From: Arachis hypogaea
Taxonomy: Eukaryota > Streptophyta > Magnoliopsida > Fabales > Fabaceae
Length of the DNA: 64,000 bases
Direction: 5' to 3'
Assembly: GCF_003086295.3 (NCBI RefSeq)
Contig: NC_092044.1
Coordinates: 2,816,843 to 2,880,842, forward strand
This document shows, in pieces, positions 1 through 10,591 of this stretch. The position numbers and the translations under genes are program-made. Numbering within the stretch: position 1 is the stretch's first letter; each line of letters begins with the position of its first letter. The notes under the pieces were generated by a model. It searched no databases, had not been told where the DNA came from, and saw only the letters and a program-made list of their open reading frames with translations.

Positions 1-789
1 AAAAGTCTCCTTCACCAAGTCAAGGGAAAGAACCAAGTACTCCAGAGTGTCATGCTGACAAACCCAATTAAGAGTAGCGGTGCCAGGCACAAATACCCCT
101 TTACGATCACCCTTTATGCTGCTTAATGGGATATCTTGAATGGCTCTGTTGGAAGGGTTGCGGCAAAATCTATAAATTCTGGGTGTATGATTCCCCTTGC
201 GATTTACAAGCACAACAAGCTTGTACTTGTCATTCACATGATCATAGCCGAAGCCGAAAACCGATAAGAACTTCCCACGTTCCACATATTGGGTTGTCAA
301 TAATCCAGTACAGGGATTCCACAACCTGACATAGGTGTTGATGCCAACAACATCAACCAAGCACAGCAATCCATTGCAAGAGCCAATAAGTGCGTCGTGT
401 CGTCTCTCCTTGAAGACAACGACTTCAGTAGGTTTGGAAGGGTTCTCGACCAAGGAGCGTAAGGAGAAATCTCCGAATTCGTAGTGGCAACGATAATGAT
501 AAGCAACTCGTGGCCCACTCAAACTTGGATCCGCGGCCGTTGAATGTTGAAGATGGTCTTTGGCGAATTGAGAGCTGGAAATTAGGGTTTTCCATGAACT
601 GCACACTCTTCGTAACCGACGCAGCGATCTCGCCGGAAGCCTCAGCAAGATTTCTCTGATGAGTTCATCGGGAAGGAACGGCAGCGGCTGCGATTGCGTT
701 ACCGTCGAAGACAGTAGCCGTTTCAGGGCGTTTATGGTGACTCTTAAAGGCTTCCACTTCTTCTCGTAATAATCATGTGGCTGCTCCAT
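1..789 (-). CDS. F-box protein, partial (C-terminus outside window)
   Basis: The minus-strand frame opens at the ATG at 787-789 and stays open to the window edge (263 codons). An F-box segment (LPDELIREILLRLPARS) begins at about residue 39. It is followed by the conserved CSSWKTLISSSQF stretch and an F-box-associated region with the motifs IGSCNGLLCLV and LWNPCTGL. It is clearly paralogous to the complete gene at 21097-22320: same start peptide MEQPHDYY and a near-identical F-box. Family knowledge: such proteins bind SKP1 through the F-box and recruit substrates to an SCF ubiquitin ligase through the C-terminal domain. The substrate cannot be inferred. No frame break is seen in the visible part; the 3' end is missing only because the window ends. 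Confidence 0.88.
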   Translation of the reverse strand, partial: MEQPHDYYEKKWKPLRVTINALKRLLSSTVTQSQPLPFLPDELIREILLRLPARSLRRLRRVCSSWKTLISSSQFAKDHLQHSTAADPSLSGPRVAYHYRCHYEFGDFSLRSLVENPSKPTEVVVFKERRHDALIGSCNGLLCLVDVVGINTYVRLWNPCTGLLTTQYVERGKFLSVFGFGYDHVNDKYKLVVLVNRKGNHTPRIYRFCRNPSNRAIQDIPLSSIKGDRKGVFVPGTATLNWVCQHDTLEYLVLSLDLVKETF

Positions 790-1610
790 AACACCTTAAA
801 GGGAGGTTAGCGGCGGCCACGATGGCGAAAAGGTTTAGCTTCACAAACTTTGAACTAACTTTACTATTTCCAATTCGTAGAGTTAAATAACCAAACAAAA
901 TTCAAAATGGAAAAATCTAGGGCCAGCAGTTTTGTTGAATTTTGGCCGGTATATAACCAGTAGAAAAATGTGAATCATTAGATGAAATCTCACACCAATC
1001 TCACACCATTAAATCGTTATTGATAGCTATTTACTGACTACCAATAGCAAAAATTACTGGCCCCTAACATTGCTCATTCAAAAATTAATCCCACTTTTTT
1101 TTATGATTTTTTTTAAAAATAGGATAATTTTATGTTTGAATATTTTATATAAAAATATTTTTATTTAATAATCATATTTAGACCAGATAAGTTCAGTCAC
1201 CAAAAATATTTAGACAAGATAATATAAAAATATCTTTTATTTGTTTATAATATTAAAAATATATTTTTTAAGTAAAAAATATTTTTAAAAAAATGTAAAT
1301 TTAAGTTTTTTTTAAAAAATATTTTTTTAATTTATCTACTATTTTCAGTTTTATTACTAAAATTTTTTCAAACATATTAAAACAATAAAAAGAATTTTTT
1401 TTTAAAAAAATCTTTTTTTATAAACTTAATTTCAACCAAATAAAGTTAAAGTAAATTATCCATCTCGAGCAAGTAAGGGTTTATTTAAAATTTCAAATAT
1501 AAAATTTGATGACAGAAGAGGTTGAATTGGATGCAAAGGTTGCAAGAAGAAAGGATGGGTTGATTTCTGTGATTATGTATGTAAGAAAAAAAATAAAAAC
1601 AACAATATTA
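790..1610. repeat. Upstream half of an F-box segmental duplication
   Basis: This AT-rich DNA upstream of the first F-box copy aligns by eye with 22321-23240 upstream of the second copy. Shared landmarks are the stretch starting AATTATCCATCTC near 1456 (22757 in the other copy) and the run AAATTTGATGACAGA near 1502. The duplication therefore included promoter and distal DNA, not just the coding region. The two sides differ by indels and by a tandem repeat found only in the second copy. Confidence 0.6.
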
Positions 1611-1714
1611 CTAAAGAATTGATTCATTGGTAGAGCCTTGGATGGCTCCAAAAATTGAAGTGCAAAAAGCCAAACTGGTAAACTTTGATCTGAGTTTTTA
1701 GTTTGAAGAGAACT

Positions 1715-1870
1715 CTAATTAAGGTAGCAGTTCTCATCATATTTGTGACCCACCTTAGTAACTGAAATCTTCACAATATGTTTAACAAATGGTCTCACTG
1801 TTACCTCAGTAACAACATCGTTATTTCCGAATTCCCCATCTTTGCTTAGCCGTCCATACTTCACCGGAAG
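1715..1870 (-). other. Possible terminal coding segment, unidentified
   Basis: A 51-codon minus-strand open stretch ending in TAG at 1715-1717 lies just downstream of a plausible splice acceptor (TTTTCAG near 1887). It reads like protein (it includes KYGRLSKDGEFGNN) but has an in-frame stop (1871-1873) between acceptor and open stretch, and I do not recognise it. It could be a 3' exon of the gene represented at 2581-2649 or non-coding DNA. Confidence 0.18.
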
Positions 1871-2580
1871 TTACTCCGCTCCTTTCGTATCTGAAAATAA
1901 TACAAAAAAATTAAAATCAGATACACAAACATAGCTAAACTATAGCGAATAAATAGTAAAAAAATAAATGAGATGACAAAGAGAACTCAGAAACCACCTC
2001 ACATAGCCGAAAAGAATATCATAAACAATGCAGACAATCACAGCTCTCAGCTTAACTTGTTGACAATTTATCATGTTAAAATGGAAATGACACATTTGAG
2101 CATAATGTCTCAACTCAGGCATCCACTGTTAATTAATAATTCAAGAATCTTTATTCTTCTTAAAGACTTGTTGAAATGTGACAGATGCTAATTATTAATA
2201 ATCTCAAAATCATAAATAAAACCTTTTTTGGAAACATTCTCATAATTGGCTTTGCTGATGAGAGAAAAACACAAAAGAAACACATCAGCTCCTCTGTAAA
2301 TCAAAGGCCTTAGCCTGTTGTAATCTTCCAAGTATGCTATATGCTTAGATAGTTGTCATAAACAGCAAGGCATGAAGTTTATAAGAACACAAGCCCACAG
2401 TTTAACAAGAATACATTTACAGTAAAAACTGTTAAAACAAAAAATCTAAAGACCTAAAAATTCAGAGAGAGATAATTAGAATTGGATATATCCCCTAAAC
2501 CCCTTGGCAAATTGCTAAATAAAGCCAAGGAACTAAGAATTATTCATTCAAAGACAGAATTATATAGTAATAATTCACAC

Positions 2581-2649
2581 CTTATAGACATCTTTGCTAA
2601 GCTTCCTGACAGTGTTTGAAAGCAAAACATTCTCCTTCGCCAACCTCTC
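2581..2649 (-). CDS. Exon of a coiled-coil protein gene (partial)
   Basis: A 69-nt segment flanked by AG (2650-2651) and GT (2579-2580) encodes 23 residues in phase 0: ERLAKENVLLSN followed by TVRKLSKDVYK. It has the heptad-like, charged and leucine-rich composition of a coiled coil. The 27-nt exon-like segment at 14483-14509 is the natural upstream neighbour, also phase 0, reading LEGEGHAFK. The Copia element at 3060-14315 would then lie in the intron between them, in the same orientation. The family cannot be assigned safely; some plant ELKS/Rab6-interacting-like proteins have similar segments, but this is only an impression. Other exons were not identified. Confidence 0.45.
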
Positions 2650-3054
2650 CTATATAGAATAAATAAAATAAACAAAATTAGAGATAAAGCAAAAATGGTT
2701 AGATTGAACTGAACCAGATTCAGTAGTATGGCTATTCATAATGTGGATGTCAATTAAAGAAATAATATTCCAAACTTTAAAGGTAGAAAAGTAATAAAAT
2801 AATGATTTTATTAATTAAAGCATATCAAAGACTTCGTTCACGTACATAACTCATATCAAAGAATTTGTGACCATCACTTAAGGTCCTAATTTTAAAAGGT
2901 TTAGTTCAACTATACCTTTATACCAGTAAATTTAGTCATGTAAATAACCTATATTCCATGGTTGCATTTTGTAAACAATCATATGTTAATAAACCATAAG
3001 AACAGTTATTTTAATAATGATGACCCCAATCATGTCATCAATAAGAACAATTAA
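2650..3054. other. Intron-like DNA left of the Copia element
   Basis: AT-rich sequence with no supported gene or repeat. It continues after the transposon at 14321 and is interpreted as the left part of an intron interrupted by the retrotransposon. Confidence 0.35.
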
Positions 3055-3059
3055 GTAAA
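3055..3059. repeat. Target-site duplication, left copy (GTAAA)
   Basis: GTAAA immediately precedes the first LTR base and recurs exactly at 14316-14320 after the second LTR, as expected for a 5-bp staggered integrase cut. Confidence 0.92.
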
Positions 3060-4670
3060 TGAAGGTTGTAGTAGGCTTAGAGAAGGGGGGTTGAATCTAT
3101 GCCTTCTTTTTTAAGTTGCTGTTTTGACCCTTTTTAGTAGAAGTTACAAATCAGATTCTGTTTGAACTCAGCAGCGAAAATTTATGAGACAATTTATTTT
3201 TGTCTCATGAAAAACAGAAAACAGAACATCACAGAGAAGAAAAAGCTTACACCAGCATATATCCTGATTCGGTTGCTTTGTGCTATGCAACCTACATCCA
3301 GTCTCCTCCACAAATATGGAAGAATTTCACTATAGTTAACAGTATTACATACACCAATTTCACATTCAAGTTCTAACCTAACTTGACATTGGTTATGCTA
3401 GCACCTAACTATTTCTCTTAGTGCTAACCCAACTAAGAAAGGGATACCAAACAGGAATAAGATACAAGACACTTAACCAACCTAAAGAAATCTGAAAATA
3501 ACTCTAGGCTTTTCTCTCAAGTGTATCTCTCAGCCTTTTCACTCATGGCTTTTTCTTAAGCTTTCTCACTTTGCCTTTTCTCTCAAGAAATTACAGAAAG
3601 ATAAGCTTAGAAAAGTACATTACAATCAGAAAACATGAAGGAGATTGACTTCACCAACAGCCTCTGTGCTATGCGAAAAACCAGATTAGCAAGCTTCTGA
3701 TTCAGTTCTTCATACTGGCGGAATGCACCTTTGATTAGGTTACACTGTCCAGTTAGTTGAACTTCTTCAAAGAGCTTTCTCAGAACAAACACTTCAGGTT
3801 CACTGGTTTTCTCTCCTTACTACTGAATGAACAGCAAGCTCCTTTTTATCTTCATGCACGTTCCTTGGTTCTTCATCCAAGGTCAACACCTTGAGCCTTG
3901 AGCTTTACCAACTCACAGATTCACTTTTTCATTTTTAACATCAAAGAGTAACCTTTGCTTCTGACTTTTTCAACTTGACCGAAAGCCATGAAGAAGTGAC
4001 CGAACTTGTTTTCCAATGGTCAACCAAATCTGAACCCTTGAATACCAACTTGGTCCCCAAGTCTTGAATAAGACAGTAGATACACAACAGAATAGGGCAG
4101 AGAATAGATTTCCCTTGAAGGCCATTTTCGGATAGAGCAGAGAGTAGTGGAGAAAGGGTGAAGATCTGATGCATGCAAGATGATATGATTTACCTTTCTT
4201 AAGCTTGATTTAGCTTGGGATTTCAGTTTTAGCTTCTGTGCTTCAAGCTTCAATTCTCTCTCTCTTGCTTCTTTGGTTAAAGGCTTATGGAAGAAGCTCT
4301 TTCTCTTTCTTACTTTTCTGAAGTCTTGATATGACCTGATTTGAGAGGAGAGGAACGTTGCCTTGGTTGGAGCAAGATGGTGGGAAATTGAAAACACTTT
4401 CAAGCTTGGATCGGGTTCTTCTCTTTTTGGCCCGGTGCCTTGCTATGCTTCTTTGTTTGATATGAATGACTTGGGCTTTACTTTCCATTCAGCCCATTAG
4501 CTTTGTTTTGTTATTCATTCAACTTGGGCTGCCAAAAATGAAGTGTGACCTGCAACATAGCATAAATAATTAGCAATGTGTACTTATTAATTTAACCACT
4601 CTAATTATTTATTTTGCCAAAAATAATGTTTGTCATCACTAATTATTTTAGTTAATTTCTTAACTCAACA
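3060..4670 (-). repeat. 3' LTR of the Sirevirus-like element
   Basis: 1611 bp, aligned without gaps to 12705-14315 with roughly a dozen substitutions counted by eye. The internal side ends next to the polypurine tract. Open frames of 60-127 codons inside it recur in the other LTR and show no protein signature, so they are not annotated as genes. Confidence 0.95.
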
Positions 4671-4682
4671 ATCTCCCCCTTG
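4671..4682 (-). promoter_or_regulatory. Polypurine tract of the Sirevirus-like element
   Basis: On the minus strand the bases directly before the 3' LTR read AAGGGGGAGAT, a purine run where plus-strand DNA priming is expected. Its position touching the LTR boundary supports the call. Confidence 0.85.
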
Positions 4683-5287
4683 ATGACAAACATGATTTAA
4701 GCAATAATCAAACGGAAATAAGTTTGAGTTAGGTTTAGAAAACTCCCTTTGATTTTTGTCATTTGCTTTTATGTTGCTCCCCCTTTCTTTTTCAAGATTA
4801 GCTCCCCCTGGATTTATGCTTTCCTCTTTGTTCCTGTTTATGCATTGTACTTAAAGAAAGCACAATAAAGAGCTATACACATTTATCTTGTCTAAGAGAT
4901 ATCAAATGAGCAACATCACATAATCAGCCCAACATTAATTAAATGTTAGCAGCAAAAGGATTCATCATGTGAGATCAAATTTTAGTGCAGCAATTAGACA
5001 AAAATTTGAAAGAACTACTTGTAGTTGCATCAACATCAAAAAATACCAAATACTATCCTTACTCCCCCTTTTGTCATCAAGGGTGGACAACTCAAAGGAT
5101 CAACAAAAACATCAATTCAAATCCTGCAAGGAAAGGTTAGACATAGTTGAAAAGTTCTAACTAAACCAACAAAAGTGCAGCAGTATTTAGAGTTATTACA
5201 GTCATCCAAAAAGTTCAACAGATGCAGAATAAATAAAATTCATGAGACAAAATGAGAGCAACAGCAGCAGTCTTCATGAGACAAATC
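4683..5287 (-). other. Non-coding spacer between envelope-like ORF and polypurine tract
   Basis: About 600 bp inside the retrotransposon without a convincing ORF. Additional short pyrimidine runs on the plus strand (CTCCCCCT-like, near 4779, 4801 and 5061) are purine-rich on the element strand and resemble extra polypurine tracts, which Sireviruses are known to carry. Confidence 0.5.
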
Positions 5288-6820
5288 TCAGGCATCAGAA
5301 CCATCTCCTTCCGAGGCATCATTCTCTTCAACATCAGTGGCAATGTCTTCATCATTGTTAAGGTTATCAATGAAGGTCATGAGCACAGCCACCCTATCCC
5401 TTGATTTCTTCAGAAAGTTCTCATGCTTGCTAGCTAACTTCCTTTGTTCCTTGCTCATGGCAATCATGTGATTAGATTGAGATACAAACTCTTGAGCTAC
5501 ATCCTTGACCACATTCAGCAGAGTGGATTTCTTCCCAGTGGAAATGGAAGTACCCTCGGTGGAAGGAGCAGGAGAGTCCTCAGGGACACAGTCCTCATCT
5601 TCATCATCTAGGACGACTCTTTCAGATCTAGTGGGTCCTTTGTTCTGTTTCACTGAACCACCCCCTTTTAGGTATGAATGTCTATTTTCATATTTCTCAT
5701 TGGTCAAGTCAATACCAAAATGCTCAAATATGCAAGTTAGAAACATGCCATAAGGAAGTGCTTTATCTTTTGTACTTCGAACAGAATCAAACATGTATCT
5801 AGCCATCAAGTATGCAAAAGAGATTTCTGTTTTTGTAATAAGGGCATATAAAACAAGTGTGTCAGTGTAAGAAACCCTTTGATATGAACCACTTTGATGA
5901 ATCAAAATGTGGTTGACAATGCGGTGTAATTGAGCACGTTCATATCCTAGGGCTTTGTGAGTGGGTGTGATGCCATCAATTAAAGAAACATGTTCACAAA
6001 TGTGAGCCAATGCATCAAGATAAGAAATTCCAACACCTTCATCCCACTTAACCGAAGTGTAAGCACAAGGCCCAACATCAGTATACTTCAATGCATCACT
6101 GACAGTTTCATTATTTAAAAAGATGTCTCTGCCCTTAACATAAGAATGCACACTTCCTTCATGATAAGTCATGTTCGCATAAAATTCTTTGACCAACTGA
6201 GGATATACAGGTTTTTTGATGTCAAAAAGGTGATTCCAGTCTAAAAATTCCAAGTTTTCAACAAAAGGAAAACCTTTCTTTTTCAAATCAGGTAAATCAG
6301 CCAGAAAAGATGGACATAGAGTACGATACTTAATAACTCCCTCATAGAAATCGTGGTTCATGGCAGATTTGAAACGATGGGGGTTAAAGTCAGAGTGAGA
6401 TGTCATATAGTGTGATTTGTGAGCAAAAGGATCAACTTCTGGTTCTCTAACAGATGAGAGAGGAACTCGAGCTTTACCTCTCTGTGAACGCACAGGAACT
6501 GACCTTGCCCTAGGTTGGTGTGGCTCGGGAACAGGTTCCTCCGTCGCCGGACACTTCCCTTTGGATGAGGGTGGCTTTGAAGAGCCAGGTTTTGAGGAGG
6601 CAGGTTTGGAAGGCGTTGCCTTTGGTGGTGGAGTAGGTTTGGCAGAGGCAGGGAACCTTGGAGTATTCTTGGTTCGAGCCATGGGGTCACACCGAGGAGG
6701 AGAGGTTGGAGGAGAAGGAGAAGGGGTAAAGGTTCGGTCTTGAGAGCGAGTGGAAGGTTTTGTGGGTAGTTTGTAAATCTTCTCACGAGGAGCCCTTTTT
6801 GCAATGACCTTCTTCCTCAT
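5288..6820 (-). CDS. Envelope-like ORF of the Sirevirus-like element
   Basis: An uninterrupted 510-codon frame lies between RNase H and the 3' LTR, where Sireviruses carry their extra ORF. The first ~120 residues are basic and rich in Pro, Ser and Lys. A central globular part (about 135-375) follows, then an acidic patch (VLDDEDEDC), a probable coiled coil (about 425-490) and an acidic C-terminus. I see no signal peptide or transmembrane segment, so an envelope function is not supported by the sequence; the name follows the literature on SIRE1-type elements. The same kind of domain is often annotated in plant genomes as a putative plant transposon protein. The start is the first Met of the frame. 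Expression is probably from a spliced subgenomic RNA (inference). Confidence 0.85.
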   Translation of the reverse strand: MRKKVIAKRAPREKIYKLPTKPSTRSQDRTFTPSPSPPTSPPRCDPMARTKNTPRFPASAKPTPPPKATPSKPASSKPGSSKPPSSKGKCPATEEPVPEPHQPRARSVPVRSQRGKARVPLSSVREPEVDPFAHKSHYMTSHSDFNPHRFKSAMNHDFYEGVIKYRTLCPSFLADLPDLKKKGFPFVENLEFLDWNHLFDIKKPVYPQLVKEFYANMTYHEGSVHSYVKGRDIFLNNETVSDALKYTDVGPCAYTSVKWDEGVGISYLDALAHICEHVSLIDGITPTHKALGYERAQLHRIVNHILIHQSGSYQRVSYTDTLVLYALITKTEISFAYLMARYMFDSVRSTKDKALPYGMFLTCIFEHFGIDLTNEKYENRHSYLKGGGSVKQNKGPTRSERVVLDDEDEDCVPEDSPAPSTEGTSISTGKKSTLLNVVKDVAQEFVSQSNHMIAMSKEQRKLASKHENFLKKSRDRVAVLMTFIDNLNNDEDIATDVEENDASEGDGSDA

Positions 6821-7379
6821 TTTGGTTAAAATGATGCTTTTGATGAAAGGGAGATAGTGGTGTGAGAGGGAAGAAACCGAAGGGTTGAGGAGAAGTTATG
6901 GAGGGAAGAGAGGGAGTGTTGGTAACCGTACCCAAAAGCAATTTTCCAAAACCATGCAACTGTATCATCATTTGAAAAGACTTGACATGACATGACCTCA
7001 TAAAAGAGAAGATCTTATTTGATTTTTAAAATTAAAACAGGAAATTAATTTTAAATTTTGAATGGCAATCAGAATTAAATTGAAATTCATTTTGGACCAA
7101 AATAAAAAATTAAAACAAAACTGTTGTTCGGGCCACAAACAAACTTTTAATGAAAACTTTAGCACACAAGTAAGAATGTAACATTTACATTGGGCCCAGA
7201 TGTGATTTGAAATCAATGAAACACATTTGGACCACTCTTGATCTGAATATTAAGGTTGGCCCAGATTGAGATTTACTTGAAACAAGCCCAGATCACACTG
7301 ACTTGATGGAAACGTTCATCACTTGCCCAGAATTGTCTCATGCCTGTTTATGAGACAAAAAAAAGCTCCAGCAAATACA
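6821..7379 (-). other. Spacer between pol and the envelope-like ORF
   Basis: About 560 bp of AT-rich, largely stop-filled DNA inside the retrotransposon. It probably contains the leader and any splice acceptor for the downstream ORF, but no single site can be chosen by eye. Confidence 0.45.
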
Positions 7380-8588
7380 TCAGTATTTTTCAAACAAGGA
7401 ATCATAACTCAAAATTCCTAGACAAGTCCTAAGCATGCAGAATCTATTCTCAGCTAATGGTTTAGTAAAAATATCTGCTAATTGCTCTTCTGATTTAACA
7501 AATTGAATGCAAATATCCCCCTTTTGGACATGTTCTCTTATTGAGTGAAATTTCACTTCAATATGCTTAGTCCTAGAGTGCAAAACTGGATTTTTAGAAA
7601 TATTGATGGCACTCATATTATCACACATTAAGGGAATATTTTCAGCATTTAATTTGTAATCAGCAAGCTGTGTTTTTAACCATAAAAGCTGAGAACAACA
7701 AGAAGAAGTAGCTATATACTCAGCCTCTGCAGTGGATAAGGCCACTGTTGGTTGCTTCTTACTTGACCAAACATTTAAGGACTTTCCAAGGAAGCAACAT
7801 AAACCAGAAGTGCTCCTTCTGTCAACTCTGTCACCAGCAAAGTCTGCATCACAATAACCAACTGCAGAAAAATCATCAGTCTTAGGATACCAAAGACCAA
7901 AGTTGGATGTGCCATTAACATATCTAATGATCCTTTTAACCGCAGAAAGATGTGACTCCTTAGGTTTGGATTGGAACCTTGAACACAATCCAACACTTTG
8001 CACAATGTCGGGTCTAGAGGAGGTTAAGTACATAAGAGAACCGATCATCCCTCTATACCTAGTCTCATCAACATCTTTCTCATTTTCTCCCTTATCCAAT
8101 TTAGAATTCGGGTGCATGGGAGTTCCCATGGTTTTGGCATTTTCAAGACCAAATTTCTTAACTAATTCCTTGGCATACTTTTCTTGATGAATGAGAATAC
8201 CATTTTCAGTTTGTTTAATCTGTAGCCCAAGAAAAAAATTAAGTTCACCCATCATACTCATGTCAAATTCACTTGTCATGAGCTTTCCAAATTCAGTACA
8301 AAGGGATTCATTTGCTGATCCAAAAATAATGTCATCAACATATATTTGGACTAAAATAAAAGAATCATTAGAATTCTTGATAAATAGAGTTGTATCAGTG
8401 GTGCCTCTTTGAAAACCATTTTTCAAAAGAAAGGAGCTAAGTCTCTCATACCAAGCTCTAGGAGCTTGTCTTAAACCATAGAGAGCTTTGGATAATTTAA
8501 AAACATGATTAGAATGCTCTTTATTTTCAAAACCAGGAGGCTGCTCCACATATACTTCTCTATCTATCACACCATTTAAAATACACAT
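7380..8588 (-). CDS. Copia pol, C-terminal part: reverse transcriptase and RNase H
   Basis: A 402-codon frame carrying the Copia RT core after the first catalytic region: [27 protein letters not shown] and the catalytic YVDDIIFGS. It is followed by connection and RNase H segments ([40 protein letters not shown]). It continues the pol frame of 8576-10591 but in a different register. The two overlap by 13 bases around a T-run on the element strand (plus 8578-8581), where one base appears to be missing. The apparent Met start is therefore an artefact of the break, not a real initiation site. Confidence 0.9.
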   Translation of the reverse strand: MCILNGVIDREVYVEQPPGFENKEHSNHVFKLSKALYGLRQAPRAWYERLSSFLLKNGFQRGTTDTTLFIKNSNDSFILVQIYVDDIIFGSANESLCTEFGKLMTSEFDMSMMGELNFFLGLQIKQTENGILIHQEKYAKELVKKFGLENAKTMGTPMHPNSKLDKGENEKDVDETRYRGMIGSLMYLTSSRPDIVQSVGLCSRFQSKPKESHLSAVKRIIRYVNGTSNFGLWYPKTDDFSAVGYCDADFAGDRVDRRSTSGLCCFLGKSLNVWSSKKQPTVALSTAEAEYIATSSCCSQLLWLKTQLADYKLNAENIPLMCDNMSAINISKNPVLHSRTKHIEVKFHSIREHVQKGDICIQFVKSEEQLADIFTKPLAENRFCMLRTCLGILSYDSLFEKY

Positions 8589-10591
8589 TTCACATCCATT
8601 TGGTATAATTTAAAACCACAAAATGCAGCATAGGCTAAGAGAAGTCTTATGGCTTCTATTCGGGCAACAGGGGCAAAGGATTCATCAAAGTCTATTCCTT
8701 CTTCTTGGTCATATCCTTGTGCCACTAGTCTTGCCTTGTTCCTTGCAATGCTGTCATCTTCTCCCAACTTGTTCCGGAATATCCACTTGGTGCCGGTCAC
8801 TCTCTTTTCACTTGGCCTTGGAACCAACGTCCACACTTGATTCTTTTCAAACTCAAGAAGCTCATCCTCCATAGCCTTAATCCAAGATGGGTCACTAAGG
8901 GCTTCCTTGACGTTTTGAGGCTCCATTTGTGAAAGAAGGGCAATGTTTGAACCTTCATTTGACTTTCTAGTGGAAGACATAGTTTGCACTCCATGAGAGA
9001 CGTCCCCAATGACAAATTCCTCAGGATAATTCTTTAAGAACCTCCATTCACGAGGTCTAGTGGACTTGGAGGCAGATTCGGTCACCAATGGAATCTGTAT
9101 GCTGCTGTCTGCAGAATTTCCTTCAGGTTCATGAGACAAAATGGAATTGTCTCTTGACTTTTCAGCATTTGCTATTTCTGGTTCAGCTTGTCCAGAATTT
9201 TCTTTTTCATAATTCTGAGCAGCTTCATCATCCTTTTGAGCTTGATTTCCTGCATCACCATCTTCCAAAATGCTTTGCACCAAGTTAGTATCACAAAATG
9301 TAACATGTAAGGACTCTTCAATAATTCTAGCATCTTGATGATAAACCCTATATGCTTTACTAGTTGTGGAATATCCTACAAACAAGCACTCATAAGCCTT
9401 TGGATCAAATTTTTCCAAATTTTCTTTGTTATTTAAAACAAAACATTTGCATCCAAAAATGTGCAAGTAATCTAAGTTTGGTGGGTAGCCTTTCCAAAGT
9501 TCATAAGGGGTTTTCTTCAAAAATTTCCTTATGATTGTTCTATTCAAAATGTGGCAAGCTGTGTTAACCGCTTCAGCCCAAAGGAATTTTGGAACATTAC
9601 TCTCACAAAGCATGGCTCTTGTCATCTCTTGTATGCTTCTATTTCTTCTTTCCACAACACCATTTTGTTGTGGTGTTCTTGGACAAGAGAAGTTGTGAGA
9701 TATTCCAAATTCCTCACAAAAGGATTCAAACAAATTGTTTTCAAATTCAGTTTCATGATCGCTTCTTATAGAAGAGATTTTCAAATCCTTTTCATTTTGA
9801 ATTTTCTTGCAAAAAGGTTCAAAGGCCGAAAAGGCTTCATTTTTGTGTGCAAGAAATAAAACCCAACCAAACCTAGTATAGTCATCCACAATTACTAAAC
9901 CATAATGTTTACCACCTAGGCTTTGAGTTCTTGTTGGACCAAATAAATCAATGTGTAGCAGCTCAAGTGGTCTTTTAGTAGAGATGTCTTCCTTTGGTTT
10001 AAAAGAACTTTTTGTTTGTTTTCCCATTTGGCAAGCATCACAAGTGATGTCTTTGTCAAACTTAATCAAAGGAAGACCTCTTACTAACTCTTTCTTTACA
10101 AGTTTGTTTATTTGAAACATACTTGCATGACCCAATCTCTTGTGCCACAACCACTTTTCAGATTCTTTAGAGTGAAGACAAGCTACATTTTGATCCTTTA
10201 GTTCATCAAGAGTAAGTCCATACATATTATTGAAACGTTTGGCAACAAACATGACTTCATTTGTTTTTTCATTAACAACACAGCATTCAAGTCTTTTGAA
10301 AACAACTAGATATCCTAAATCACACAGTTGGCTAATACTCAAAAGATTGTGCTTTAAACCACAAACTAGAAGCACATCATCAATGAAGGTAGATTGCTCA
10401 TTACCTACTTTTCCAACAGCAATGATTTTACCTTTACCATCATCTCCAAAGGTCACAAAACCTCCATCATACTTATTTAGTTTGATGAAGTAGGTTGACC
10501 TTCCAGTCATGTGCCTTGAACATCCACTATCCATGTACCACATGTCCTTTTTGTTCTTGGATGCTAGGCAAATCTGCATGATGAGTTTCAA
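8576..10591 (-). CDS. Copia pol, N-terminal part: protease, integrase, start of reverse transcriptase
   Basis: This is a 671-codon frame. Aspartic protease: [10 protein letters not shown] near residue 22. Pre-integrase zinc region: HKRLGHAS with CDACQMGK. Integrase catalytic core: HIDLFGP (first Asp), IRSDHETEF (second Asp), and the Glu in [10 protein letters not shown]. The C-terminal part enters RT (WKAMEDEL-type region, then MDVK) and ends at a stop just after the first RT catalytic Asp segment. The frame begins in a -1 register relative to gag, with the first codon TTG at 10589-10591 overlapping the gag stop and a TAA three codons upstream. It therefore needs recoding at the junction or results from an indel. 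The expected Gly in the second-Asp motif is Glu here. Confidence 0.92.
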   Translation of the reverse strand: MKLIMQICLASKNKKDMWYMDSGCSRHMTGRSTYFIKLNKYDGGFVTFGDDGKGKIIAVGKVGNEQSTFIDDVLLVCGLKHNLLSISQLCDLGYLVVFKRLECCVVNEKTNEVMFVAKRFNNMYGLTLDELKDQNVACLHSKESEKWLWHKRLGHASMFQINKLVKKELVRGLPLIKFDKDITCDACQMGKQTKSSFKPKEDISTKRPLELLHIDLFGPTRTQSLGGKHYGLVIVDDYTRFGWVLFLAHKNEAFSAFEPFCKKIQNEKDLKISSIRSDHETEFENNLFESFCEEFGISHNFSCPRTPQQNGVVERRNRSIQEMTRAMLCESNVPKFLWAEAVNTACHILNRTIIRKFLKKTPYELWKGYPPNLDYLHIFGCKCFVLNNKENLEKFDPKAYECLFVGYSTTSKAYRVYHQDARIIEESLHVTFCDTNLVQSILEDGDAGNQAQKDDEAAQNYEKENSGQAEPEIANAEKSRDNSILSHEPEGNSADSSIQIPLVTESASKSTRPREWRFLKNYPEEFVIGDVSHGVQTMSSTRKSNEGSNIALLSQMEPQNVKEALSDPSWIKAMEDELLEFEKNQVWTLVPRPSEKRVTGTKWIFRNKLGEDDSIARNKARLVAQGYDQEEGIDFDESFAPVARIEAIRLLLAYAAFCGFKLYQMDVKCVF

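Noticed and set aside
3607..4488. Overlapping minus-strand frames of 61-127 codons in the 3' LTR, repeated at 13252-14133
   Set aside because: They lie wholly inside LTRs, overlap each other in different frames and have no domain signature. Repetition only reflects the two LTR copies.
6403..6804. 133-codon minus frame and 60-codon plus frame in the proline-rich part of the envelope-like ORF
   Set aside because: Out-of-frame shadows caused by biased codon use of the real 510-codon ORF.
8623..8874. Plus-strand frames opposite the reverse transcriptase
   Set aside because: Antisense shadows of pol without protein features.
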